From the NCBI GenBank assembly GCA_024291935.2, contig CM044320.1, forward strand, positions 31,526,001-31,590,000: DNA of 64,000 bases, read 5' to 3'. Source of the DNA: Okapia johnstoni. Taxonomy: Eukaryota; Chordata; Mammalia; Artiodactyla; Giraffidae. Positions 35,522-46,088 of this stretch are shown piece after piece. The number at the start of each line of letters is the position of its first letter. The stretch's first letter is position 1. A model generated the notes under the pieces. That model was not told the DNA's origin. It saw nothing but the letters and a program-made list of their open reading frames with translations, and did no database searches. Position numbers and translations under genes: made by a program.

Positions 35522-37502
35522 GAGGTCTTATAATAAAAAAAGAGCTTATCATGATGATGCAAGCAATAATTTTCCCCATGGAAAAGAAATGCAAAAAAGC
35601 AAAATGGCTGTCTGAGGAGGCCTTACAGATAGCTGGGAAGAGAAGAGAAGCGGAAAGCAAAGGAGAAAAGGAAAGATATTCCCATCTGACTGCAGAGTTC
35701 CAAAGAATAGCAAGGAGAGATAAGAAAGCCTTCCTCAGCGATCAGTGCAAAGAAATAGAGGAAAACAACAGATTGGGAAAGACTAGAGATCTCTTCAAGA
35801 AAATTAGAGATACCAAAGGAACATTTCATGCAAAGATAGGCTCGATAAAGGACAGAAATGGTAGGGACCTAACAGAAGCAGAAGATATTAAGAAGAGGTG
35901 GCAAGAATACACAGAAGAACTGTACAAAAAAGATCTTCACGACCCAGATAATCATGATGGTGTGATCACTCACCTAGAGCCAGACATCCTGGAATGTGAA
36001 GTCAAATGGGCCTTAGAAAGCATCACTACGAACAAAGCTAGTGGAGGTAATGGAATTCCAGTAGAGCTATTTCAAATCCTGAAAGATGATGCTGTGAAAG
36101 TGCTGCACTCAATATGCCAGCAAATCTGGGAAACTCAGCAGTGGCCACAGGAATGGAAAAGGTCAGTTTTCATTCCAATCCCAAAGAAAGGCAATGCCAA
36201 AGAATGCTCAAACTACCGCACAATTGCACTCATCTCACATGCTAGTAAAGTAATGCTCAAAATTCTCCAAGCCAGGCTTCAGCAATACGTGAACCGTGAA
36301 CTTCCAGATGTTCAAGCTGGTTTTAGAAAAGGCAAAGGAACCAGAGATCAAATTGCCAATATCCGCTGGATCATTGAAAAAGCAAGAGAGTTCCAGAAAA
36401 ACATCTATTTCTGCTTTATTGACTATGCCAAAGCCTTTGACTGTGTGGATCACAATAAACTGTGGAAAATTCTGAAAGAGATGGGAATACCAGACCAACT
36501 GACCTGTCTCTTGAGAAACCTGTATGCAGGTCAGGAAGCAACAGTTAGAACTGGACATGGAACCACAGACTGGTTCCAAATAGGAAAAGGAGTACGTCAA
36601 GGCTGTATATTGTCACCCTGCTTATTTAACTTATATGCAGAGTACATCATGAGAAATGCTGGGCTGGAAGAAACACAAGCTGGAATCAAGATTGTCAGGA
36701 GAAATATCAATAACCTCAGATATGCGGATGACACCACCCTTATGGCAGAAAGTGAAGAAGAACTAAAGAGCCTCTTGATGAAGGTGAAAGAGCAGAGTGA
36801 AAAAGTTGGCTTAAAGCTCAACGTTCTGAAAACTAAGATCATGGCATCTGGTCCCATCACTTCATGGGAAATGGATGGGGAAATAGTGGAAACAGTGTCA
36901 GACTTTATTTTTTTGGGCTCCAGAATCACTGCTGATGGTGATTGCAGCCATGAAATTAAAAGACGCTTACTCCTTGGAAGGAAGGTTATGGCCAACCTGG
37001 ATAGCATATTTAAAAGCAGAGACATTACTTTGCCAGCAAAAGTCCGTCTAGTCAAGGTTATGGTTTTTCCCGTGGTCATGTATGGATGTGAGAGTTGGAT
37101 GGTGAAGAAAGCTGAGCGCCATAGAATTGATGCTTTTGAACTGTGGTGTTGGAGAAGACTCTTGAGAGTCCCTTGGACTGCAAGGAGATCCAATCAATCC
37201 ATCCTAAAAGAGATCAATCCTGGGTGTTCATTGGAAGGACTGATGTTGAAGCTGAAACTCCAATACTTTGGCCACCTCATGCGAAGAGTTGACTCATTGG
37301 AAAAGACCCTAATGCTGGGTAGGATTGGGGGCGGGAGGAGAAGGGGACGACAGAGGATGAGATGGTTGGATGGCATCACCGACTCGATGGACATGGGTTT
37401 GGGTAGACTCCAGGAGTTGGTGATGGACAGAGAGGTCTGGCGTGCTGCAGTTCATGGGGTCGCAAAGAGTCGGACACGACTGAGCGACTGAACTGAACTG
37501 AA
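35522..37502 (+). mobile_element. BovB (RTE) LINE, 5'-truncated, young
   Basis: The element ends with GACTGAGCGACTGAACTGAA and a further AACTG unit. It is flanked by CTGATTCA at 35514-35521 and 37503-37510, although the tail repeat makes the exact duplication length ambiguous. About 2 kb remain of a family whose full copies exceed 3 kb; the endonuclease part is lost. The first 50 or so bases are not clearly BovB. Confidence 0.9.
35551..37491 (+). CDS. BovB ORF2 fragment: open reverse transcriptase (646 codons)
   Basis: One unbroken frame covers the linker, the RT and the C-terminal domain of an RTE-clade LINE polyprotein. Visible RT motifs are [29 protein letters not shown] (about 219-240), motif [16 protein letters not shown] with Asp291, motif [18 protein letters not shown], and motif [10 protein letters not shown] with YADD at 391-394. 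All three catalytic aspartates are present. The C-terminus carries [11 protein letters not shown], a basic [10 protein letters not shown] and a final [13 protein letters not shown]. The apurinic endonuclease domain that normally precedes the RT is missing. The first Met is simply the first in frame, so no native start is implied. It lies on the antisense strand of DNAI7 intron 1 and would not be expected to be expressed on its own. Confidence 0.85.
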   Translation: MMMQAIIFPMEKKCKKAKWLSEEALQIAGKRREAESKGEKERYSHLTAEFQRIARRDKKAFLSDQCKEIEENNRLGKTRDLFKKIRDTKGTFHAKIGSIKDRNGRDLTEAEDIKKRWQEYTEELYKKDLHDPDNHDGVITHLEPDILECEVKWALESITTNKASGGNGIPVELFQILKDDAVKVLHSICQQIWETQQWPQEWKRSVFIPIPKKGNAKECSNYRTIALISHASKVMLKILQARLQQYVNRELPDVQAGFRKGKGTRDQIANIRWIIEKAREFQKNIYFCFIDYAKAFDCVDHNKLWKILKEMGIPDQLTCLLRNLYAGQEATVRTGHGTTDWFQIGKGVRQGCILSPCLFNLYAEYIMRNAGLEETQAGIKIVRRNINNLRYADDTTLMAESEEELKSLLMKVKEQSEKVGLKLNVLKTKIMASGPITSWEMDGEIVETVSDFIFLGSRITADGDCSHEIKRRLLLGRKVMANLDSIFKSRDITLPAKVRLVKVMVFPVVMYGCESWMVKKAERHRIDAFELWCWRRLLRVPWTARRSNQSILKEINPGCSLEGLMLKLKLQYFGHLMRRVDSLEKTLMLGRIGGGRRRGRQRMRWLDGITDSMDMGLGRLQELVMDREVWRAAVHGVAKSRTRLSD

Positions 37503-37826
37503 CTGATTCAATAAGACTGGAACCCTTGTAAAAAGGGGGAAATGTGGACACAGACACACATACACACACTCAGAGAACACCAAAAAATGGGATAATGCTG
37601 CCATAAGACAAAAAGTAGCAGAAGCCAGCACCTGCAGGGTGAGAATAGCCTTGACAATACCTTAATCTGAGACTTCTAGACTCTGAAACTATGAAACAAT
37701 AAATCTCTATTGGTGAAGCCCGTTAGTTTGTGGTATGTTGTTACTTGGCAGTCCTAGGAAACTAATACTTAGATCTGGAGTCCAGTCTGTTCCTGGAATC
37801 TGCATTTGAACTGGTATTCAAGGCTT

Positions 37827-38021
37827 GCGTGCATCTCTTGTAACCCTGTGGGCTGTAGCCTGCCAGACCTCTCTGTCCATGGGATTCTCCACGCAGGAAT
37901 ACTGGAATGGGTTGCCATGCCCTCTTCCAGGGGATCTTCCCCACCCAGGAATGGAACCTGCGGTTCTTCTTGCCCGCATTGGCAAGCAAGCTCTTTACCA
38001 CTAGAGCCACCTGCCAAGTCC
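37827..38021 (-). mobile_element. Bov-tA SINE inside MER5A
   Basis: Antisense body and head ending GAGCCACCTGCCAAGTCC, with a near-perfect target duplication ATTC(A/C)AGGCTT at 37816-37826 and from 38022 on. It is fairly diverged, hence older than most SINEs here. Confidence 0.88.
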
Positions 38022-38085
38022 ATTCCAGGCTTATTAGAGGCCAATTTTCCAGAAACCACATTTTGAGAAAGACTGCCAAAGGGAT

Positions 38086-39227
38086 CTAAAAACAAGAAAC
38101 TTGTGTAGTGGTTGGAAAATAATAAATAGGTGCCTATTGTTCCCTTAAGTTATCAGCAGCTTTAAGTCAGTTTAAAATCCATTTACTTTCTGTTCTCCCT
38201 GACATAAACGCTCTCCACACCCTATTTCTTCTCATCACTTCTGGTAAATTCATAGTCATACTTTAAAACACAGCTTGAAAAGCATTGCTCTGCTCTTCCC
38301 GTCCCCCTTTCCTCTCCCGCCCTAATTTTAACATTCCCATCTTTGTGTTACTCTATCGTAGGCACTTCAATGATTACAGTTATAAAACTGTATTGTAATT
38401 AATTTGCTAAGTCTGTCTTCCATACCAGGGAGAGATTGTAATTATCACCTTTGTGTACTTCGTTTCAGTCTAGTGTCAAGCACAAAGAATATGCTCCATA
38501 TTTTCCCTTAATTAATGAATTAAATAATTAACTAATTACGCTTTCCACTTCCATCTGGTTTTAATCACCGAAGAAGATGGAAATCACGTTTAAGAAAATG
38601 GGAAACGAGAACATGTTATAGCTAAATGTTGGTCTGTGTTCCTGGAGAAGACATGACAGCTGAAGAGTACAGAAAAACAAAACAAGAAGCTTTATCATAC
38701 TTAAACACCAGGCAGGCTGCATACTCTGAATCACAAAACAATTCAAATTTCCACAAAAGACCACATAAAATAACTTTTCAAAGCAGGGTAAACTGCAGCA
38801 GCTTTCAATTAATTGCTGAGGAGGAAAAAAAAAAAAAAACCTATGCATTTCCGCCAAGCTTCAATTAAAAAAAAGAAAAAGCAATTTCACAGGAATGTCT
38901 ATCACTACTAGGAGTAACTAAATTGAGACGAATATTTGAATTTATCAGCAGCTGGAGATTAAAACACCATCTGATCTGATTAAAACACCACAAACTGGCC
39001 ATTCCTCGTTTGCAGAAACCGGTCTGAACTGTCTCTCCGGTCCGTCAGACCCCGAATGGAAGGCCATACTTCAGGAGAGGTCCATCCCCTCTAAGGATAT
39101 CGGGTCTTTCCTAAACCGACTCGCTCTCCTCTAATAAAATATGACAGGCTCTTGCCACATCATTTAACACGGCGCAGGAGCATCAGTGATCGCCCCTTGA
39201 CCCTGCTCCCCTACGTTCCCTGCTCAC
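38086..39227. other. DNAI7 intron 1, promoter-proximal
   Basis: Unique sequence with an A-run at 38825-38840. GC and CpG content rise from about 39000 on. No other exon recognised. Confidence 0.45.
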
Positions 39228-39230
39228 CAT
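39228..39230 (-). CDS. DNAI7: DNAI7 coding exon 1: start codon only
   Basis: The minus-strand ATG is followed immediately by the donor GTGAGC, so only the initiator Met is coded in exon 1. The rest of exon 1 is 5'UTR running rightward into the CpG-rich promoter. The split is supported because ATG plus the 18-nt microexon plus exon 3 gives the expected N-terminus in frame. The transcription start cannot be fixed by eye, but likely lies within about 39250-39330. Confidence 0.8.
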
Positions 39231-39420
39231 GCTGAGGCATACACGACTTCGGTAATCGGCCAAGTGTGATCTCTGGCTTGTGTGGACAGACGCTCCCGGG
39301 TTGTCAGGACGACAAGCCCCGCCAACTGGCGCCCCAGGGCCGCGTTTACGGAGCGTGCCGGAAAGTGCCCGCGGGGCGTCTTATTTTGTTTTTCCGGATG
39401 CTTGAGTCTGGAGGCGGTAT
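39231..39420. promoter_or_regulatory. Divergent CpG-rich promoter of DNAI7 (left) and ETFRF1 (right)
   Basis: This is the only CpG-dense stretch in an AT-rich window: about 13 CpGs in 90 bases at 39291-39380. It lies between the DNAI7 start codon and the putative ETFRF1 5' end, so the two genes appear to be transcribed divergently from it, as in human. ETS-type cores are visible: CCGGAAAGT at 39358-39366 and TTCCGG at 39402-39407. No TATA box is evident. A GAGGCG|GTATGC junction near 39417 is a possible splice donor of the non-coding first ETFRF1 exon. This is inference from arrangement and composition. Confidence 0.75.
39300..39313. promoter_or_regulatory. Possible RFX X-box upstream of DNAI7
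   Basis: The 14-mer GTTGTCAGGACGAC has the two-half-site layout of an RFX X-box (GTTGCC, short spacer, GGCAAC) with several mismatches. It sits about 70 bases upstream of the DNAI7 ATG. RFX factors commonly drive cilia genes, so the site is plausible for an axonemal dynein gene. The match is imperfect and may be chance. Confidence 0.35.
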
Positions 39421-40448
39421 GCTCTAGGCTAGGACCTTAGACCAACAGGAAAACTGGAAGAAATTAAGAGACTGAGAAATTAACGTTCCAAAGCTTATCT
39501 GAACTCCGTATGAATTTAGATCCAAACCCCGTTTAGGCTTAAACTCCATTTTAGCCTGACAAAACGTGAAATGCTTTAAAATTCTTACCACCATTTCTCA
39601 TCTCTGTTTGTAATTTTATAATGCGCTCTCTTGCAATTTCATTGACTAAAGGTATTATTAAATTAGTATTTCTGACTGAGCTAGTCTTTGTAGGTTAAAG
39701 TGTTATTCTCCCCACAGAAATCCAGATTGTGTCATAGCTATGACATTTCACCTTCACATCCCTGGTAGCACGATTAAAAACGTCTTAATGTCGACTTGAT
39801 ATAGAGTTTCAAAGCTGGTATGGAACTAAGCTTTTAAGTTTTTCAATCAAACTACTGATGTTTATAATTACAGAACTTCAGTCAGCTCTGATGGGAGTAA
39901 GGAAGTGTGAATGGTAATCACAAATAATTTTGATATAGTGGGATTTCAGGGGAGAGACTTGCTTAAGTTCTCCTTCCACCAGATTCCCCCCAGGGAGGAG
40001 GATTTGCTATGGGTGTGTTAGAACATGCTGGACTGTGTTCTAGGGGACTGCTGTGCTGTGAGATTATACCAGTGGGCTTATTTAGTTCTCCTCTACTAGT
40101 CTTAGAACCTGCAAGAATAAGAAGGCCCATTTCCTCTCTTCACTTTTACCTCCAGACAGGTTTAGTTCCTAGCCCCTCTGAACATACATGACCATCTTCT
40201 TTCAATTCACTTTTATAATCTGGCTTCTAGGTAGGCCTCAACCAAGCAGACTACCAGCTTTGGGGGCAAAATCTCTTGCCACCTGCCTCTCAGATTACAT
40301 ATCCTTTGGTGCTGGCAAGTGTGTTGGGATAAATTTTAGTGTGAAGCTTCTTAGGCTTAACTACTTTGGGGAAATGTGCTCCATCTGTTTGAGTCAAATC
40401 TGAACTTCATGGGGAAGAGTGATCAGTAACAGCTTTGGGCACCATGAT

Positions 40449-40570
40449 GTTGTTTAGTCACCAAGTCATGTCTTACTCTTTCACAACCCCATGGACTGTA
40501 GCCTCCCAGACTCCTTTGTCCCTGGGATTTCCCAGACGAGAATACTGCAGTGTGTTACCATTGCCTTCTG
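40449..40570 (-). mobile_element. BovA-type SINE fragment
   Basis: Antisense GTTGTTTAGTCACCAAGTCA, ..CCCCATGGACTGTAGCCTCC.. to TACCATTGCCTTCTG; the head is missing. Confidence 0.85.
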
Positions 40571-42387
40571 ACTTAACCCAGTACTGGAGTTGGTTAAGTC
40601 TTGGCCCACAAGCCATTGGGAAAGAGCTATCAATGTGGATTGTATGCCCATCCCCATCCAGGTTTCTTAGAATGATAGGGAACTTCTCTCAGTCCCTAAT
40701 TCTCATTTGGCTCTTTATAAAAACAGTAACTTCCATGACTTCAACGCAGGGTTAAGGAGAAGCCCCAGGTCCCTGCTGCATTTAAATTGTTCACCAGTTC
40801 ACCCAAGGAAACCTGTTTCTCCTAAAGGCTATAGTAAACTTAAATGCCTGAATGTCAGTATGCAGTAATAAAACATTTCCTTAACTCATAAAAGTTAATA
40901 TACCAAGGAATGGGACAAATTTATCTTGGTCACAGCAGCTACTTTTTTGCTCGGCAGGTCCTTTTTTATACATAATTTGTTTGAAAAAAAAAACAGCCAA
41001 AGACAATTTAAGCCACATTTCTAAAAGCTTTTACAAATTGTGAATTAAATAGAGCTATGCTCTTTGCCAGGAATTAAACAGGATGTAATTTCTGATTTGA
41101 AATTACATCTAATGTAGATTTAATTTACAATTACTTTAAAAGCACAAGGTTCTTCCTTCAGTAATATTAAAACACACAAAAAGTGGCTCTCAGAAAACAA
41201 GTTTTAAAAATGGAATTAGGTGTTGCTGTATCTGGTTAAATAGACCCATCTTATTTCACTCCTGAAAGCACTAAATCTTCAGTAAACCATTTTAAAAATA
41301 AATTAGACTAATAGAGGAGGAGATGACAACAGTAAAACTTGGGAAGCTGCAAAACAGATGACTGTCACCTAGCACACTTGAAAAGCCCAATTTATACTGC
41401 ATAATTCTCAAAAAGGCCCTGGAACAGGGCCACTGGAGTTGGAAATAAAGAATGAAGTAAATCAGAGAGGATGAAGTGAAAGCTATTTGAGAAACACCTG
41501 TAAGTCTCTGCACACCTCACTCTCATAGAAGACTAGAGGTTTATTTCTGGACAGAATCAATAATCTATGGTGTGGGGTGTCCTCCGGCATACAAAATACA
41601 TGAGAATCATACTGGGAGCAGGTTAGGTGTATTTGAATATACATGATGCTAAATGCAAGGCCCTGAGTCGTTTTCCACTTCTTAATTTAGTAAATCCTCA
41701 GAAGATTGGAAGACTTATCTGGGGAATCTGACCAGCCCAGGAAGAACAGACTAAGATACCAACATCAGAGGTTCCCCAATAAAGGGCCCAGTTAGATCAC
41801 CCTCAGTGAAGCCCCAAAGTCTCTTAAGCTGCAACCTCTAAGCAGATCTTCTAAAGGGTTTGTTTTTTTTGTTTTGTTTTGTTTTTGGAAAAGGACTACC
41901 ATTTATGCAGGAAAGCTCAAGTGATAACAGACAAAAGCAGAAAAATAGCACTTTGGAGGAAAACAAGCAAGCTAATATTAATGAACTCAGATGTTCTGAT
42001 ACATTGTATGCTTGTCACTGTGAACTCATAAATCACTAGTAAATAGGGGATGCAGACAATTATTAACATGTAAACAGTGTTGGCTGCTATTTTTTTTTTC
42101 CTTAAGAGCCAGAGAAGCAGATCTATAAACTTCAGCAAGAAAAGGTCTTTACTTAGTTGCTGTACCTGCCGCAGAAGCCTTTCAAGTATATTTGTAAAAA
42201 AAAAAAATTTAAGTGCTTACCCCCAGGGCTTCCTCCCCAGAGAGGTATACCCTTTTTTGCAACTGCTGACCTGGTTACAGGTTGAATGCCCTACTGACCA
42301 GCCTTATGGGTTAGATGTCTACTTCCACATGCACTTCAGTATCTCCCAGCCCTACTCTTAGCATTCTGCCAGCAGGTCTACACTACT

Positions 42388-42620
42388 TTTAAAGTTTTAC
42401 TAACGTATAATTGACATACAAACACTACACTTAAGTATAAATACAATTTGATAAATTGGGCTCATGCCTACACCTATGAAACCTTACCACAATCATGATG
42501 ATAAAACCATCATCCCCAGGGATTTCCTCCTGTCTCCTGTGACCCCTTCCTGGTCTCCAGCCCTCTACTCCTGTTCATAAACTTCATCTATCTCTGTGGT
42601 ATCCTCCAGCAATGCTGAAA
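42388..42620 (-). repeat. Old L1 3'-end fragment, antisense
   Basis: ACTAACGTATAATTGACATA, ..ACACTTAAGTATAAATACAA.., CCTGGTCTCCAGCCC follow the antisense L1M 3' end. Confidence 0.6.
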
Positions 42621-44059
42621 GCAATCTGAGTGGCTCAGATCAGCTCTCCAGGTACCAATTTGTTTTTTTAAATTGGTGCTGTTTACAACTGCAGAGGATT
42701 TGAGTGGTATGCCTCAAACCTCTTTTCCCCCCATAAGCTCTGTTACTTTTAATGTTTTTGCAAGATGAAAGGTTTTTCTGGATGACATATACTTATGTCT
42801 CACAGTACCTCCCACAAATGCTAACTTCAAAGGAAAAAAAGTAACTGTGGAGAGTCCTGACAAACACCACCTTAACCAAGTGATCAAAACTAACCTCAGC
42901 CATAATGGAACAGACTGGAATTGTGTCCACATAATAGAATGCAATGAAATAAAGCATGTCTAATGTTTCTGCCCAAACTATGTAAGCTGAATCTAGGCAT
43001 AAACTAACATCAAAACAAGACATATTTCTACAAAATTAATGGCCTGTGATCCTCACAGAGGTCAAGTTTATGAAAATCAAGGAAATTCAAAGTTTTTTCA
43101 GATTGAAGGCTAGAGAAATGGAAATTAAATGCAATGTATAATCAGTGTAGATTGGATTCTTTTGCGATAAAGGGCAAAACTCAGGGTTGTGGATTCAATG
43201 GTAGTAATATAGCAGTGCTTGTTAATTTCCTGATTCTGATGGTGGTTTTGGGCTGTAAGAAAACATCCTTATTCATAGAAAGTACCTCAAACTGTTGTCC
43301 AATATGGTAGCAGCTGAGCCACTGGTACTTATAAACATGTCTGACATGACACTTCTTGAAATATTTTGGATAAAAATGATACATTATTAAAATAATTTCA
43401 GCTGTTTTATTTTTTAATAAGGACTATCAAAAAAAGTAAAAGTACATGGGCGGCTTGCACTATATTTCTTTTGGATGGCACTGCAAAATATTCAGGCTGA
43501 TTTGGTATCACGTTAGCAACTTATCCTCAAATAGTTCAGGGAAAAAAGTTATTAGTACTGAGTTGCAGATTTTCTGAAAGATTGAATGAAATTATTTTAA
43601 AATAAAAATTGTTAATAAGGGAAATAAAAAGGTATGTTATTTTAGATTAATGGACAAATGGGCATTATGAAATTTTAAGGTTATAAATGGCATTGACATT
43701 CATTTGGGGCCTATCACAAACTAAATGTTTATAATGTAGGAATTTTAGGAGTTAACCCCCACAACCATCACAAGTATTGGGAATTATTTTCTATGTTTAG
43801 GCTGTGATGGTGCCTTTAAGGAGCTGCCTCTCACTAGCAGCAGAAAGTACACATCAAGATTAAGCTTATCTATCCCATTGGATGTTGCCTGCTCCTCATG
43901 TACCCCCTTTATGGGTTGTTCACTTGGTCTCTTCATCACTGATCTCATTGCCCATTTGCCATTAGCTGTGAACCTGCTTGACTCTCACACCTGTTTATCC
44001 TACTCTTTAGCCTTTCTTAGGAGGGCACCCTTGATTTGATCAGGCCTCTTCCCAGTATC

Positions 44060-44336
44060 GGAGAAGGCAATGGCACCCCACTCCAGTACTCTTGCCTGGA
44101 AAATCCCATGGACGGAGGAGCCTGGTAGGCTACAGTCCATGGGGTCGCTAAGAGTCGGACACGACTGAGCGACTTCACTTTCACTTTTCCTTTTCATGCA
44201 CTGGAGAAGAAAATGGCAATCCATTCCAGTATTCTTGCCTGGAGAATCCCAGGGACGGTGGAGCCTGGTGGGCTGCCGTCTATAGGGTCGCACAGAGTCG
44301 GACACGACTGAAGCGACTTAGCAGCAGCAGCAGCAG
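44060..44336 (+). mobile_element. BovA2 SINE with 12-bp target duplication
   Basis: Dimeric BovA ending (CAG)6. CTTCCCAGTATC occurs at 44048-44059 and 44337-44348. It is close to consensus. It lies about 440 bases upstream of the ETFRF1 exon at 44786. Confidence 0.96.
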
Positions 44337-44404
44337 CTTCCCAGTATCCTGCAAACAGTTCGAGCCTTGCCTTGAGAGCAGGGTAGACAGTTCTCCTTCT
44401 GACA

Positions 44405-44500
44405 AGAAAGGAGGCTCAGAAAGATTAAGTAATCTGTACAACACTATGCAGCTGGGATTCCAAATCTAGTTCTAATTCACTCCACTCTATAAAAGGAGGT
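44405..44500 (+). repeat. MIR SINE remnant
   Basis: GGAGGCTCAGAAAGATTAAG, ..CAACACTATGCAGCTGGG, as in the MIR core and 3' half. Confidence 0.55.
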
Positions 44501-44785
44501 CCACCTGCTTATCTCTGATGATCTACTTTCTCTAATTGTTGTTTCCTTCATAGAACTTACCACAATTCATAATCATCTATATCCCTCAGGAGATGCTAAT
44601 TCTGTGATAGCAGCTATCTTACCTGACACGTTCACAGCTGCATCTCACTGCCTGGAACATGAAAGTGCACAATCAACTTTTATTGAATGGGAAAAAAAAA
44701 AAAAAAGGGTACCAGTTTACCAGTGTCTAAAATCTTTTTCAAGACTACAATGCAGTTATTTGTAAAAATTTTTCTTTTTCTTTAG

Positions 44786-44873
44786 GTATATTACATATAA
44801 AAGTGGATATTTTCCATGATAAATGAAAATGGCCAATTCTTTAAGAGGAGAAGTATTGAATCTTTATAAGAAT
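44786..44873 (+). CDS. ETFRF1: ETFRF1 (LYRM5) exon with start codon
   Basis: The exon has an acceptor CTTTAG ending at 44785 and a donor AAT|GTAAGT at 44874. The ATG at 44823 opens MKMANSLRGEVLNLYKN (17 codons). The 37 bases before it are 5'UTR. A second in-frame Met at codon 3 is also possible. The protein belongs to the LYR-motif family: the motif here is LYKN, followed after the intron by [14 protein letters not shown]1 is a mitochondrial matrix protein that, in human, binds electron-transfer flavoprotein and displaces its FAD. The upstream non-coding exon(s) should lie near 39.3-39.4 kb. Confidence 0.9.
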
Positions 44874-44951
44874 GTAAGTAAGTACATTGCCAGTTTTGTA
44901 AATGTTATATGACATAGACTGTTTAGAAATATATAATCTTTCTTTTTTAAG

Positions 44952-45119
44952 CTGCTATATCTTGGACGAGACTATCCAAAAGGAGCAGACTATTTCAAAA
45001 GGCGTCTGAAGAATGCTTTCCTTAAAAACAAAGATGTGAAGGACCCAGAGAAGATCAAAGAACTTATTGAACAGGGGAAAATTTGTAATGAAAGAACTAG
45101 AAGCATTATACTTCCTTAG
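44952..45119 (+). CDS. ETFRF1: ETFRF1 last coding exon, with frame disruption
   Basis: The acceptor TTTTAAG ends at 44951. The exon reads [18 protein letters not shown], then [19 protein letters not shown], then LIEQGK, closely matching human LYRM5 as recalled. Within the GGGGAAAA tract at 45074-45081 there is one base more than the conserved frame allows. The frame then gives twelve unrelated codons and stops at TAG 45117-45119, for a predicted length of 72 residues. The family-like C-terminus ([20 protein letters not shown] and beyond) is intact in the shifted frame and ends at TAA 45169-45171, which would give 89 residues, near the human length. The codons past the break look preserved, so a sequencing error or a recent variant is more likely than old decay. 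Confidence 0.85.
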   Translation: MLYLGRDYPKGADYFKRRLKNAFLKNKDVKDPEKIKELIEQGKICNERTRSIILP

Positions 45120-45860
45120 GAAATACAGAGCTATGAAACAACGCTATTATTCAGATACCAACAAAACTTAAATGATCAGTAGTACTATAATTTGACTGAA
45201 GATCAGTGCCAGCTGTTTGTGTACCAGCTACGACAAAAGTAACTTTAGTGTCAAGATATACACTGTTAAAAATACCTGAGCCGCCTTACTGAACTAAAAC
45301 AAGTTTCAACTTCTATTGCTTTATCAGCAAACTTTATGCTCAATTTTTATATAACAATTAATGTTAAATGTCAATTTTATAGTAATTTAGCTATATAATG
45401 TTGCCAACTACTTATTAAAAATTGATGAGCACCCAATTTTGAATGAAAATATAATGTACTTAAGTTTTAATGAAAAATTTGCCAATTATTCTTAGCCCAG
45501 TTCTGCATTTTACTGAAGAGAATGCCATATAATGTACACTTAAGCAGAATAATTTCTTGCAAGTTTATTTCCCTTAACTTTTAAAGGAGCTCATTTTTGA
45601 CTGCATTTGAAATGTTAATGCACATATCCAATATTCACTGCAAAAGAAGTAGCATCTGGTAATGATTTAAGTGCAGTTAGTAGAAATAATGTGTAGAGTT
45701 AAGAACTTGAAACACCCTACCAGTGACTGGCATTACATAATATACCTATTTAATTACTTCCAGTATTAATTTTGCAATTGGATGGCTTTGGGCCTTAAAT
45801 CACCCATTGTATATCAATTACCTTCTTCAATAAAAAGTAATGATTTATGTTATTCTATTG
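45120..45860 (+). other. ETFRF1: ETFRF1 3' untranslated region
   Basis: The sequence from the conserved stop (45169-45171, or 45117 in the observed frame) onward is unique and AT-rich, with no repeat recognised. AATAAA hexamers at 45829-45834 and 45983-45988 are candidate poly(A) signals. The first, preceded by CTTCTTC, seems the more likely end, but this cannot be decided without transcript data. Confidence 0.55.
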
Positions 45861-46088
45861 TCATAAAGGCAGATTTGGTTTGCATCCACTTCTAAATGAG
45901 TTAATATGGCACAGGACCTAAACCTAACATGGTTTTAAGCAAACACTTAAACCTTTACACAGTGTTCACAGCACCTTTCACAAATAAAAAAACATCTAGC
46001 TTATAAGCTGAAGAAAGGATTTACTAATATACTATAGCGTCTGTTGCTTATAAACTATCCAGTATCATTTGTGGGGCTAATGTTTCAA

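Larger units (their letters stand above)
35371..37770 (+). repeat. MaLR (ERVL-type) LTR, split by BovB
   Basis: The left piece (35371-35521) has TGGTATGGGTTGAGTTGTGT and GATGTAATTAAATTAAGATG. The right piece (37503-37770) has TGGACACAGACACACATACA, a poly(A) signal in AACAATAAATCTCTATTGGT and TTTGTGGTATGTTG. This is a solo LTR-like remnant of an old endogenous element with no coding capacity. Confidence 0.7.
35262..38085 (+). repeat. MER5A remnant split by three later insertions
   Basis: The pieces at 35262-35330 (AGTAGTTCTCAGCATAAGCA, ..TGCCTGTTAAAAATGC), about 37771-37815 (GGAATCTGCATTTGAACTGG) and 38022-38085 (CCACATTTTGAGAAAGACTG) are in the order of the hAT-Charlie element MER5A. A MaLR-type LTR and a Bov-tA interrupt it. 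Confidence 0.6.
39421..44059. other. ETFRF1 5' intron
   Basis: Intronic, mostly unique. Contents: a truncated BovA fragment at 40449-40570, a (GTTTT)n run near 41863-41886, and an old L1 3' fragment at 42388-42620. I could not identify a second non-coding exon. Confidence 0.45.

Noticed and set aside
36235..37394. Minus-strand frames of 66-198 codons opposite the BovB frame
   Set aside because: They are mirror readings of the BovB RT and show no independent motifs.
38626..38868. 80-codon plus-strand frame near the DNAI7 promoter
   Set aside because: Unique sequence with a plausible-looking start, but a poly-lysine end from an A-run, no splice context and no recognised family.
42077..42361. 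94-codon plus-strand frame in the ETFRF1 intron
   Set aside because: It runs through T-, A- and low-complexity stretches, has no family resemblance and lies in an intron.
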